The notes under the pieces are model-generated. The model made no database searches, was not told where the DNA came from, and worked only from the letters and a program-made list of their open reading frames with translations. From NCBI GenBank assembly GCA_045614605.1, contig JAZLDH010000023.1:21832-85831 (forward strand): a stretch of DNA of 64,000 bases, written 5' to 3'. This DNA is from Onthomorpha sp937906975. GTDB lineage: Bacteria > Bacteroidota > Bacteroidia > Bacteroidales > P3. Each line of letters begins with the position of its first letter. The first letter of the stretch is position 1. A program made the position numbers and the translations under genes. This document shows positions 7,571-15,764 of this stretch, piece by piece.

Positions 7571-8350
7571 ATGAAAAAAGGAAAATTAGTAATAGCAGGA
7601 AGAGAATTTGACTCTCGATTGTTCTTAGGAACAGGCAAGTTTCCATCGAATGAAATCATGGGAAAAGCCATCAAAAGTTCCAAAACGCAAATGGTAACAA
7701 CCGCAATGAAAAGAGTAAACATAGAAAACTCGGAGCAAGACGATATGTTATCATACATAGACAGAGAAAACGTAATTCTTTTGCCTAACACCTCAGGAGT
7801 AAGGACTGCAAAAGAAGCTGTTTTTGCAGCACAGATGGCACGAGAAGCCTTACAAACAAATTGGCTTAAATTGGAAATTCACCCAGACCCAAGACACTTG
7901 TTTCCAGATGCGATAGAAACACTCAAAGCCACAGAAGAATTAGTAAAAGATGGCTTTATAGTTTTGCCATACGTGCAAGCAGACCCCATTCTTTGTAAAC
8001 AATTAGAAGAAGTTGGAGCCTCAACAGTCATGCCTTTAGCCTCGCCAATAGGAACTAATAAAGGACTTGTAACAAAAGAGCTTTTAGAAATAATAATTGA
8101 CCAAAGTAATGTTCCGGTTGTAATAGATGCAGGAATTGGAGCGCCAAGTCATGCTGCCGAAGCAATGGAAATGGGAGCCGATGCAGTGCTTGTCAATACC
8201 GCAATCGCAATAGCAGGCGACCCAATCGCAATGGCAGAGGCTTTTTCCAAAGCAGTAGAAGCAGGACGCCAAGCCTTTGAAAGCGGATTGGCTGTGAGAT
8301 TTCAATCAGCCCAAGCCTCCTCACCATTAACTGAGTTTTTGAATTTTTAA
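7571..8350 (+). CDS. thiG: Thiazole synthase ThiG
   Basis: Forms thiazole phosphate from deoxyxylulose phosphate, ThiS-thiocarboxylate and dehydroglycine supplied by ThiH. A 259-residue TIM barrel starting with LVIAGREFDSRLFLGTGKF. The Schiff-base lysine lies in LKLEIHPD. Phosphate-binding marks near the C-terminus are VVIDAGIGAPSHAAEAMEMGADAVLVNTAIA. Sits between thiE and thiC. Confidence 0.96.
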   Translation: MKKGKLVIAGREFDSRLFLGTGKFPSNEIMGKAIKSSKTQMVTTAMKRVNIENSEQDDMLSYIDRENVILLPNTSGVRTAKEAVFAAQMAREALQTNWLKLEIHPDPRHLFPDAIETLKATEELVKDGFIVLPYVQADPILCKQLEEVGASTVMPLASPIGTNKGLVTKELLEIIIDQSNVPVVIDAGIGAPSHAAEAMEMGADAVLVNTAIAIAGDPIAMAEAFSKAVEAGRQAFESGLAVRFQSAQASSPLTEFLNF

Positions 8351-8362
8351 AATTTAGAGATT

Positions 8363-10039
8363 ATGAAAGGAATTAAAGAAAAATGTAATTCTGCTAAAGA
8401 ATCAAAGAAAATATACGTTAAAGGCAATCTTTATGATATAGAAGTAGGAATGCGAGAAGTGGAATTGACCGATACTATTGTAGAGGGAAAAAGAGAAAGC
8501 AATGGTTCTCTTAGATTATATGACACATCGGGAGCGTTCGGAGATGAAAATATTAAAACAGATATTAAAAATGGATTGCCAAGAATAAGAGAAAAATATC
8601 TAAGTGAAAGAAAGGATATAGAAAAACTTAAAGAATTTTCTTCTGATTATAGCAAGCAAAGGCTTAATGATAAGAATCTTGATGAAATTCGCTTTTCTAA
8701 AACTCATCTTCCTTATAAGGCAAAACCAAATTGTAGAATTACTCAAATGGCTTTGGCAAAACAAGGAATTATTACGCCAGAAATGGAGTATGTTGCAATA
8801 AGAGAAAATATGGGAATGGGAAAAGAATTGAATACATACATAACTCCTGAATTTGTTCGTCAGCAAGTGGCAGAAGGACGTGCGGTAATACCTGCAAATG
8901 TCAATCACCCAGAGGCAGAACCTATGATTATAGGAAGTGAATTTTTGGTTAAGATAAACACAAACATAGGAAACTCAGCTCTAAGTAGCGATATAGAACA
9001 AGAAGTTGATAAGGCGATTTATTCTTCTTTGTGGGGAGGCGATACTCTTATGGATTTATCAACAGGAAAGCATATTCACGAAACACGAGAGTGGATAATA
9101 AGAAATTGTCCTGTGCCAATGGGGACTGTTCCTTTGTATCAAGCCTTAGAAAAGGTAGAAGGAAGGGTAGAAGACTTGAATTGGGAAATCTATAAAGATA
9201 CTTTGATAGAACAATGTGAACAAGGGGTGGATTATTTCACTATTCACGCAGGTTTGTTGCAAAGATATTTAGAATTTATTCCTAAAAGGCTTACAGGAAT
9301 TGTTTCTCGCGGTGGCTCAATTATGGCAAAATGGATGAGTATTCATGGAAAAGAGAATTTCTTGTATGAACATTTTGAAGAGATTTGCCAAATTCTTGCT
9401 CAATATGACGTTGCTGTAAGTATAGGAGACGGATTGCGTCCTGGAAGTATTGCAGATGCGAACGATCAGGCGCAGTTTGGTGAATTGGAAACAATGGGAG
9501 AATTGACAAAAGTCGCATGGAAATATGATGTTCAAGTGCTTATAGAAGGTCCGGGACACGTTCCTATGCACAAAATCAAGGAAAATATGGATAAACAAAA
9601 GCAACTATGTCATAATGCACCGTTTTACACTTTGGGACCTTTGACTACGGATATTGCTCCTGGGTATGACCATATTACTTCTGCGATAGGAGCGGCAATG
9701 ATTGGCTGGTTTGGAACAGCAATGCTTTGTTATGTTACTCCAAAAGAGCATTTGGGTCTGCCAAATAGGGAAGATGTTAGAAACGGAATCATGGCTTATA
9801 AAATTGCTTCTCACGCTGCGGATATTGCAAAGGGACACCCTGCTGCTATGTTAAGAGATAATGCAATTAGTAAGGCAAGATTTGAATTTAGATGGAAGGA
9901 CCAATTTAATCTTTCTTTGGATTCGGAAAGGGCAATGGAGTATTATGGTGCAGAAAAGCTGAAAGGCACTCCTTATTGTACAATGTGTGGTCCTAATTTC
10001 TGTGCAATGAGAATTTCAAAAGAGGTTACACAAAAATAA
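8363..10039 (+). CDS. thiC: Phosphomethylpyrimidine synthase ThiC
   Basis: Radical-SAM-like enzyme that rearranges aminoimidazole ribotide to hydroxymethylpyrimidine phosphate. The protein has 558 residues; it is shorter than the E. coli enzyme, mainly in the N-terminal part. Conserved segments include CRITQMALAKQGIITPEMEY, MGTVPLYQALEK, TIHAGLLQRY and EGPGHVPMHKIKEN. The C-terminal CX2CX4C motif (CTMCGPNFC) binds the [4Fe-4S] cluster. Starts 12 bp after thiG. Confidence 0.97.
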   Translation: MKGIKEKCNSAKESKKIYVKGNLYDIEVGMREVELTDTIVEGKRESNGSLRLYDTSGAFGDENIKTDIKNGLPRIREKYLSERKDIEKLKEFSSDYSKQRLNDKNLDEIRFSKTHLPYKAKPNCRITQMALAKQGIITPEMEYVAIRENMGMGKELNTYITPEFVRQQVAEGRAVIPANVNHPEAEPMIIGSEFLVKINTNIGNSALSSDIEQEVDKAIYSSLWGGDTLMDLSTGKHIHETREWIIRNCPVPMGTVPLYQALEKVEGRVEDLNWEIYKDTLIEQCEQGVDYFTIHAGLLQRYLEFIPKRLTGIVSRGGSIMAKWMSIHGKENFLYEHFEEICQILAQYDVAVSIGDGLRPGSIADANDQAQFGELETMGELTKVAWKYDVQVLIEGPGHVPMHKIKENMDKQKQLCHNAPFYTLGPLTTDIAPGYDHITSAIGAAMIGWFGTAMLCYVTPKEHLGLPNREDVRNGIMAYKIASHAADIAKGHPAAMLRDNAISKARFEFRWKDQFNLSLDSERAMEYYGAEKLKGTPYCTMCGPNFCAMRISKEVTQK

Positions 10040-10048
10040 AACTAAGAG

Positions 10049-11164
10049 ATGAAGGAAACGTTTTATGATATGATAAAGTCTTTTGATTGGAATGAAATGA
10101 CAAAAAGCATATATGCTAAAACGCAGTACGATGTTCAAAGGGCTTTATCAAAGAAATATTTGGATATAGAGGATTTTAAGGCTTTGATTTCTCCACAAGG
10201 GGAGAAGTATCTTGAAGAAATGGCGGTGAGAAGTAGAGATATAACTCAAAAACGTTTTGGAAAGGTAATGCAATTCTATATTCCTATGTATCTTTCTAAT
10301 GAGTGTAGCAATCATTGTATTTATTGCGGATTTAATCACAATAATAAAATCTCACGTCTTACGCTTAGCGATGAGCAAATTCTTGAAGAAATAAAAGCAA
10401 TCAAGCAAATGGGATATGATAATGTGCTTTTGCTTACGGGAGAAAACCATAAAAATGCTGGGGTTTCTTACATTGAGAATGCTATTTCTTTGTGTAGGCC
10501 TTATTTTTCTGCAATAAATTTGGAGGTTTTCCCAATGCAGATTGAGGAATATGAGCGTTTGATAAAGGCTGGTGCTAATTCGGTTTATGTTTATCAAGAA
10601 ACCTATAATGAAAGTCGTTATAAGTATTATCACCCCAAAGGAATGAAAAGCAATTTTGAGTATCGCTTGGCTACTCCCGAAAGATTGGCAATGGCGGGTA
10701 TTCATAAAATTGGTATGGGTGCGTTGATTGGTTTGGAAGAGTGGAGAACAGAAATGTTGTTTCTTGCACTGCACCTTGGTTTTATGAGAAAGAATTATTG
10801 GAAGACTAAATATTCTATTTCTTTTCCAAGAATGCGTCCTGCGGCTGGCGGTTTTGAGGCAGATTATTGTGTAAACGAAAGAGAATTTGCTCAAATTATA
10901 TGGGCTTTTCGCCTTTTTGATAATGATGTTGAAATAACTATGAGCACAAGGGAAAGACCTGAAATGAGAAATCATTTTGTTAGTCTTGGAATTACGTCTA
11001 TGAGTGCTGGCTCTCGCACAGAACCGGGGGGATATTCTAATCCTAAGGTGGAATTAGAGCAGTTTAGTGTAAGCGATGATAGAGATGTGAGTGAAATGGA
11101 AAGAATGGTTCGCTCACAAGGCTATGATGTTGTGTTTAAGGATTGGGATAAAATTTTGAGTTAA
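10049..11164 (+). CDS. thiH: 2-iminoacetate synthase ThiH (radical SAM)
   Basis: Cleaves tyrosine to dehydroglycine for thiazole formation; this oxygen-sensitive route is typical of anaerobes. The 371-residue protein has the radical-SAM cluster motif CX3CX2C in CSNHCIYCGF, then LLLTGE, YQETYN and the C-terminal SAGSRTEPGGY. The hydrogenase maturase HydG is a paralogue, but HydG is longer and has an extra C-terminal cluster motif that is missing here, and the gene lies between thiC and thiF. Its TAA overlaps the thiF ATG by one base. Confidence 0.95.
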   Translation: MKETFYDMIKSFDWNEMTKSIYAKTQYDVQRALSKKYLDIEDFKALISPQGEKYLEEMAVRSRDITQKRFGKVMQFYIPMYLSNECSNHCIYCGFNHNNKISRLTLSDEQILEEIKAIKQMGYDNVLLLTGENHKNAGVSYIENAISLCRPYFSAINLEVFPMQIEEYERLIKAGANSVYVYQETYNESRYKYYHPKGMKSNFEYRLATPERLAMAGIHKIGMGALIGLEEWRTEMLFLALHLGFMRKNYWKTKYSISFPRMRPAAGGFEADYCVNEREFAQIIWAFRLFDNDVEITMSTRERPEMRNHFVSLGITSMSAGSRTEPGGYSNPKVELEQFSVSDDRDVSEMERMVRSQGYDVVFKDWDKILS

Positions 11165-11880
11165 TGTTATCTAAGGAAGAATTATTGAGATATTCTCGTC
11201 AAATAGAGTTAGAGAATTTCGGAATCAAAGGTCAAGAAAGTTTAAAGCAAGCAAGGGTTTTGGTTGTTGGTGTTGGTGGATTGGGAAGTATTGCAAGTTT
11301 ATTATTAGTTGGTGCTGGCGTTGGAGTAATTGGCTTGGTTGATGGAGATAGTGTTAGTTTGAGTAATTTGCATAGGCAGATTATTTATAAACAATCGCAA
11401 ATAGGAGAGAGAAAGTCTGAAAAGGCGAAGGAAAATTTAAGAGAGCTTAATGATAATTGTGAGATTGTTACCTATAATGAGTATTTGACTGAGGAAAATG
11501 CGGAAAGGATTATAAGGGATTATGATATTGTTATAGATGCTTGCGATAATTTTAAGACGCGTTATGTGATAAATGATGCTTGTCTTAGACTTGGAAAACC
11601 TTTTGTTTATTCCGCTATCTCGGACTTTGAAGGGCAAGTCGCCTTGCTTAATTGCGAGGAAGATTCTGCAAATTATAGAACCCTTTTTCCGGAAGAAAAC
11701 CTATTGAAAGAAGAGGAAAATAAAAACAAAGCAGTGATTGGGTTTTTGCCCTCAATCACTGCTTCTATTGCTTCAAACGAAGTTGTAAAGTTTTTAACCA
11801 ATTACACCGATGTTTCTTTGAAAAACAAACTCCTAATCTTTAATGTCAAAAACTATAACTTTAATATATTTGAATTGTAA
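11164..11880 (+). CDS. thiF: ThiS adenylyltransferase ThiF, zinc-site residues missing
   Basis: E1-like enzyme that adenylates the C-terminus of ThiS. The 238-residue protein has the nucleotide-binding loop VLVVGVGGLGS, the DGDSVSLSNLHRQ motif and DACDNFKTRYVINDACL. The usual zinc CxxC pairs of the ThiF/MoeB family are not visible: the first pair position reads NYRT in ANYRTLFPEE, the following CAEAG-type cysteine is also absent, and the C-terminus has no CxxC. Last gene of the operon, with a terminator about 40 bp downstream. Confidence 0.92.
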   Translation: MLSKEELLRYSRQIELENFGIKGQESLKQARVLVVGVGGLGSIASLLLVGAGVGVIGLVDGDSVSLSNLHRQIIYKQSQIGERKSEKAKENLRELNDNCEIVTYNEYLTEENAERIIRDYDIVIDACDNFKTRYVINDACLRLGKPFVYSAISDFEGQVALLNCEEDSANYRTLFPEENLLKEEENKNKAVIGFLPSITASIASNEVVKFLTNYTDVSLKNKLLIFNVKNYNFNIFEL

Positions 11881-11916
11881 CACAATTAAGCAACACAATT
11901 CAAAGAAATAGAAAAC

Positions 11917-11965
11917 AAAACGCTCGCAAGTCAAAATTTTTCAAAGCCTTACGAGCGTTTTTCTT
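11917..11965 (+). terminator. Terminator of the thiamine operon
   Basis: AAAACGCTCGCAAG pairs with CTTACGAGCGTTTT (one mismatch, 20-nt loop) and is followed by TTCTTTT. It lies 37 bp after the thiF stop. Confidence 0.8.
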
Positions 11966-12066
11966 TTGAAAGAAATTATTGTTCACAAAGATAAAACAAT
12001 TTTTTTAATCGCAAAAATTCGGCGCGCTAAGTTTTTTGATATAATTTCACAGAAGGAATACATTAA

Positions 12067-12162
12067 ATGAAAAAAAACAAAAAAAAATCTCTCTATTATA
12101 AATATATTATTATTCTTTTTATTATTATTTGTATTATTATTCATGTCCTACGTTTAAATTGA
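12067..12162 (+). CDS. Possible 31-residue hydrophobic peptide
   Basis: An ATG at 12067 is preceded by AGAAGGAA, 10 nt upstream, a better Shine-Dalgarno than most genes here have. It encodes a lysine-rich start (MKKNKKKSLYYKY) followed by a run of Ile, Leu, Phe and Cys long enough for one membrane helix, and stops inside the first of three tandem repeats. The layout is like small membrane peptides or type I toxins. However, the codons come from an ATT-rich stretch that would give isoleucines by chance. No homology is claimed. Confidence 0.25.
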   Translation: MKKNKKKSLYYKYIIILFIIICIIIHVLRLN

Positions 12163-12220
12163 CACCCCTTGTGAAGTTAAATTGATACCCCTTGTATGTT
12201 TAAATTGACACCCCCTTTTT
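12152..12220. repeat. Three tandem repeats resembling insertion-sequence ends
   Basis: GTTTAAATTGACACCCCTT (12152-12170), GTTAAATTGATACCCCTT (12176-12193) and GTTTAAATTGACACCCCCTT (12198-12217) are in the same orientation with a 22-24 bp period. On the other strand they read GGGGTGTCAATTTAAAC. Multiple short repeats of this look are typical of IS21-family termini (established for the family; assignment here is inference). No istA/istB lies nearby, so this may be a solo end. Confidence 0.5.
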
Positions 12221-12285
12221 TGAGAGAGGAAAAAAACAAAGAAAAATTTTAAAAATCCTAAGGAAAATTCTAAAAAAGCAAAGAA

Positions 12286-12340
12286 AAAAATCACGAAATC
12301 AAAGAGCTTTTTTCTTTAACTTTGATTTCGTGATTTTTGT
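12286..12340 (-). terminator. Terminator after the WbqC-like gene
   Basis: A perfect 19-bp stem, AAAAATCACGAAATCAAAG with CTTTGATTTCGTGATTTTT, around a 15-nt loop, 11 bp past the stop at 12351. Confidence 0.85.
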
Positions 12341-12350
12341 TTGTTGGGGC

Positions 12351-12959
12351 TTAGAGGTAGTTCTTTGATTCTACGCCCATATTGAATAAAAGGTCTAATG
12401 AACTTAAATTGTTTTGAAACGGAAATTTGTTAGAGAAGCATTGGAAGTAGGGTTTTGTTTGAAAATCGTTTAATAAGTGTTTTTTATCAAATATATCTCT
12501 GTAATCGTTCTCTGTGGTTTTTTCGTAAGATGAGGTGTTGGTTAGTGTTGTCTTTATTTTGAATTTGGAAAGCATTAGTTGGGTTATCTCGTTGTTTAAA
12601 TCAATCAAATAGCGATGCTGTTTTTTTAATATTTTTTCTATTTCGTAATAGTAATACTCAAAGTAAGAACTTTTTCCGTAAGCAGAGGATATTGCTCTTA
12701 GGTGATTGGTTTGCCAATTTGTTTGATAACATATTTCTGTTTCGCAGATTGGAAGTGAAACGTCTTTGAATCGTTTTACAGGAACAATCAATGGTAATAC
12801 TCCATTTGCAGAAAGAATATAGGTTCTGTTTCTGTGGGTTTGTTTTTTGAATGATTCTTGCGTTTCAATCAATACTTGCTCGTGCTTATTTAATAGGGAA
12901 AAATAAGCAATGCAAGGAAAGTATGATGTAGATAATACTATTGTTTGTTTAGAGTCCAA
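12351..12959 (-). CDS. WbqC-like family protein
   Basis: A 202-residue protein matching the WbqC-like family by pattern: N-terminal STSYFPCIAYFSLL, HRNRTYILSANG, a W-N-H motif in NWQTNHLRAI, PYFQCF and C-terminal LSSLDLLFNMG. The family is often linked to polysaccharide or lipopolysaccharide loci, but its reaction is not established. Its start overlaps the end of the upstream gene (12949-13365) by 11 bp, so the two are probably co-translated. It ends before a strong terminator. Confidence 0.8.
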   Translation of the reverse strand: MDSKQTIVLSTSYFPCIAYFSLLNKHEQVLIETQESFKKQTHRNRTYILSANGVLPLIVPVKRFKDVSLPICETEICYQTNWQTNHLRAISSAYGKSSYFEYYYYEIEKILKKQHRYLIDLNNEITQLMLSKFKIKTTLTNTSSYEKTTENDYRDIFDKKHLLNDFQTKPYFQCFSNKFPFQNNLSSLDLLFNMGVESKNYL

Positions 12960-13365
12960 TTGTAACAGATTTTAGTTTGTCATCAGTAAAGAAAAAGTCG
13001 ATTGCACATTCTTCATACGATATTCTTTCTTCTCCCCACTCTTCTTTGTCCATTGTTTGTTCAAAGATGTCGTGTTTTCTCATTAAATCAACAATTTCTT
13101 TTGAGTTTTTGTCTATTATTTGTTCGCCAAAAAGATATATTTCTTCTGATTCTATGTTTATGCAAGCTAATTTTTCTTGGTCAAGGTTTTCAAAAAAACA
13201 GCTAATGCCCATTTCTTCATAGTATAATACGGTTGCTGGCATTTCTAAGTCTTCACCTATTTCTTCAACTTCGGAAGGTTTTCCAATTTTTTCAATAACT
13301 GAATTAATATCCATGCCAAATAGTAAGGTGTCAAAGCCTTTTTTTAAAATGATTTCGTTTTTCAT
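12949..13365 (-). CDS. Conserved-looking acidic hypothetical protein
   Basis: A 138-residue acidic protein without signal peptide or membrane helix. It starts MKNEIILKKGFDTLLFGMDI and contains an IGKPSEVEEIGEDLEMPATVLYYEEMG-type segment, split here as IGKPSEVEEIG and MPATVLYYEEMG. Such compact cytosolic proteins are common next to accessory genes, but I recognise no family and assign no function. Translation is probably coupled to the WbqC-like gene by an 11-bp overlap. Confidence 0.65.
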   Translation of the reverse strand: MKNEIILKKGFDTLLFGMDINSVIEKIGKPSEVEEIGEDLEMPATVLYYEEMGISCFFENLDQEKLACINIESEEIYLFGEQIIDKNSKEIVDLMRKHDIFEQTMDKEEWGEERISYEECAIDFFFTDDKLKSVTIGL

Positions 13366-13481
13366 AGTATTTTATTTTTTAAAATTCAATTTGCAATAAT
13401 AAGTTTTATTTTCGGATTCACATAATTTTTGAGGGAATTTTTTAAAAAAATAAAAAAAATGATAAAAAAGTTTTATAACTC

Positions 13482-13513
13482 TTGCGTGTATTAAAAAAAA
13501 TGATATATATTTG
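13482..13513 (+). promoter_or_regulatory. Promoter of the hydrogenase operon
   Basis: TTG at 13482-13484 and TATATTTG at 13506-13513 (21-nt spacer). The predicted start near 13520 gives a leader of about 50 nt before the first gene. Confidence 0.65.
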
Positions 13514-13572
13514 CACATGTTTTATTGAAAGAGAAAATAAAAGTAATTAAAAACACAATAAATTTTAAGAAT

Positions 13573-13908
13573 ATGGCACAGATAAAAACCTTAGAAGATT
13601 TGAGATCTTTGAAAAATAGTGTTCAAGAAACAATTGACACTAGGGTAAAGGGTAACACAGATGGTTTGGTGCAAATAAAAGTTGCAATGGCAACATGTGG
13701 TATAGCTGCTGGCGCAAAAACCATTTATAACTACTTTTTGGAACAAGTAGATGCAAAGAAAATAGATGCGGCTGTTTATCAAACAGACTGTATGGGTATG
13801 TGTAAAGAAGAGCCTACTGTTGAAGTCTTAATACCAAATCAAGAACCACAAATATTTGGTAATGTAGATAAAGCAAAAGTAGATGAAATATTAGATAAAT
13901 TGGTTTAG
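13573..13908 (+). CDS. Thioredoxin-like [2Fe-2S] ferredoxin of the hydrogenase operon
   Basis: A 111-residue protein with the thioredoxin-like ferredoxin pattern: CGIAAGA in ATCGIAAGAK and CMGMC in TDCMGMCKEEP as cluster ligands. It resembles the N-terminal domain of the HydB subunit encoded next. An in-frame ATG at 13525 would add 16 residues, but it lies too close to the predicted transcription start, so I prefer MAQIK at 13573. It probably carries electrons in the hydrogenase, as a fourth (HydD-like) subunit; this is inferred from the operon. Confidence 0.82.
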   Translation: MAQIKTLEDLRSLKNSVQETIDTRVKGNTDGLVQIKVAMATCGIAAGAKTIYNYFLEQVDAKKIDAAVYQTDCMGMCKEEPTVEVLIPNQEPQIFGNVDKAKVDEILDKLV

Positions 13909-13938
13909 ATAATTAACTCAAATTTAGGAGGAACATAT

Positions 13939-15732
13939 ATGGCTAAGTATAAAATGCACATTTTAGTCTGTGGAGGTACAGGATGTACAGCTTCTCAAAG
14001 TGTAGAGATAGCAGACAGATTAAAAAGTAATCTACTTGATAAAGGATTAGAAAATGAAGTTCAAGTAATCCTTACAGGTTGTTTTGGTTTTTGCGAAAAA
14101 GGTCCTATCGTAAAGATAATGCCTGATAATACTTTCTATACAGAAGTAAAACCAGAAGATGCACAAGAAATAATTGAAGAACATATAATAAAAGGTCGTA
14201 AGGTAACACGTTTGCTTTACACTGACCCTGAAAAGAAAGAACATGTTGCTGATGCAAAACACATGGGCTTTTACAAAAAACAATTACGTATAGCATTGCG
14301 TAACTGTGGTTTTATTGATCCAGAAAACATTGGCGAATATATTGCTTGTGATGGATATGCAGCTGTTGCAAAATGTTTAACAGAAATGACTCCTCAACAA
14401 GTTATAGACGAAATAAAATTATCAGGACTTAGAGGTCGTGGTGGTGGAGGATTCCCTACTGGTATGAAATGGGAAATTGCTTCAAAGAATCACGCAGATC
14501 AAAAATATGTTGTTTGTAATGCTGACGAAGGAGACCCAGGAGCGTTCATGGATAGAAGTATTCTTGAAGGAGACCCTCACTCTATCATTGAAGCGATGAC
14601 TATTAACGGTTATGCAATAGGAGCAACAAAAGGTTTAGTTTATATTAGAGCTGAATACCCTCTTGCAATCCATAGATTACAAGTTGCAATTGCACAAGCA
14701 AGAGAATATGGCGTATTGGGAGAAAACTTATTTGGAACAGATTTTAACTTTGATATAGAATTAAGATACGGTGCAGGTGCATTCGTTTGTGGAGAAGAAA
14801 CAGCTCTTATTCACTCTATGGAAGGAAAACGTGGAGAACCTACATTCAAACCACCATTCCCTGCACAAAGTGGATATTTACAAAAACCAACAAACGTAAA
14901 TAACGTTGAAACATACGCAAATATTCCTATTATTATATTAAAAGGAGCAAATTGGTTTAACAAAATAGGAACAGAAAAGTCAAAAGGAACAAAAGTATTT
15001 GCCCTTGCTGGACAAATCAACAATGTTGGATTGATAGAAGTTCCTATGGGAATAACATTAAGAGAAGTAATTTACGAAATTGGTGGTGGAATTAAAGGTG
15101 GAAGACAATTTAAAGCAGTTCAAACAGGAGGTCCTTCTGGTGGATGTTTGACAGAAAAACACCTTGACACACCAATCGATTATGACAACCTTATAGCAGC
15201 AGGTTCTATGATGGGTTCTGGTGGAATGGTTGTTATGGACGAAACATCTTGTATGGTAGCCATAGCAAAATTCTATCTTGAATTTACATGTGAAGAAAGT
15301 TGTGGTAAATGTTCTCCATGCCGTATCGGAAACAAGAGAATGTTAGAAATACTTGATAAGATAACAAAAGGCAATGGAACAATGGAAGACCTTGAAAACT
15401 TAAAGAATCTTGCAGGAGTTATCAAAGACACAGCACTTTGTGGATTAGGACAAACATCTCCAAACCCAATCTTATCAACTCTTACAAACTTCTGGGATGA
15501 ATATGTAGAACACGTACAAGACAAGAAATGTAGAGCAGGAGCATGTAAATCTCTAATGCAATATGTAATTGATCAAAGCGTTTGCGTTGGTTGTACAGCT
15601 TGTGCAAGAAATTGTCCTGTAAACGCAATTCAAGGCGAAAAGAAGACACCGCATACAATCAATACTGAATTGTGTATCAAGTGTGGAACTTGTATTGAAA
15701 AATGTAAATTCAATGCAATCAGTATTCAATAA
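13939..15732 (+). CDS. hydB: NADH-dependent [FeFe]-hydrogenase flavoprotein subunit (HydB/NuoF-like)
   Basis: A 597-residue iron-sulfur flavoprotein that takes electrons from NADH. Domains in order: N-terminal thioredoxin-like [2Fe-2S] domain (about 1-110, CGGTGC and CFGFC), NuoF core with FMN/NADH segments GRGGGGFPTGMKWE, NADEGDPGAF and AGAFVCGEETAL, SLBB region, the [4Fe-4S] site ESCGKCSPCRIG plus LCGLG, and a C-terminal 2x[4Fe-4S] ferredoxin (CVGCTACARNCP, CIKCGTCIEKC). This layout is that of HydB in electron-bifurcating hydrogenases. Unusually for this genome, a strong Shine-Dalgarno (AGGAGGAA) precedes the ATG. Confidence 0.95.
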   Translation: MAKYKMHILVCGGTGCTASQSVEIADRLKSNLLDKGLENEVQVILTGCFGFCEKGPIVKIMPDNTFYTEVKPEDAQEIIEEHIIKGRKVTRLLYTDPEKKEHVADAKHMGFYKKQLRIALRNCGFIDPENIGEYIACDGYAAVAKCLTEMTPQQVIDEIKLSGLRGRGGGGFPTGMKWEIASKNHADQKYVVCNADEGDPGAFMDRSILEGDPHSIIEAMTINGYAIGATKGLVYIRAEYPLAIHRLQVAIAQAREYGVLGENLFGTDFNFDIELRYGAGAFVCGEETALIHSMEGKRGEPTFKPPFPAQSGYLQKPTNVNNVETYANIPIIILKGANWFNKIGTEKSKGTKVFALAGQINNVGLIEVPMGITLREVIYEIGGGIKGGRQFKAVQTGGPSGGCLTEKHLDTPIDYDNLIAAGSMMGSGGMVVMDETSCMVAIAKFYLEFTCEESCGKCSPCRIGNKRMLEILDKITKGNGTMEDLENLKNLAGVIKDTALCGLGQTSPNPILSTLTNFWDEYVEHVQDKKCRAGACKSLMQYVIDQSVCVGCTACARNCPVNAIQGEKKTPHTINTELCIKCGTCIEKCKFNAISIQ

Positions 15733-15764
15733 GGATTTTGTCTAATCACAAATTAAGAAGAAAA

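Larger units (their letters stand above)
11966..12285. other. Non-genic AT-rich interval
   Basis: The gene-free stretch between thiF and the WbqC-like gene. It holds a TATAAT-like hexamer (12040-12045), a possible 31-residue hydrophobic peptide, three tandem 22-24 bp repeats and A-rich words (CCTAAGGAAAA, GCAAAGAAAAA). No complete transposase or RNA gene was seen. Confidence 0.6.

Noticed and set aside
10049..11164. Radical-SAM gene as hydrogenase maturase HydG
   Set aside because: It is 371 residues, lacks the C-terminal cluster motif of HydG and sits between thiC and thiF; ThiH is the better fit.
12152..12220. Possible CRISPR array from three short repeats
   Set aside because: Repeats are only about 19 bp with 3-6 bp between them, so there is no room for spacers, and no cas gene is near.
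15738..15764. Earlier TTG start for hydA
   Set aside because: The nine added residues do not resemble the family; the ATG at 15765 is followed directly by the conserved [2Fe-2S] domain start and is preceded by a purine-rich AAGAAGAAAA.
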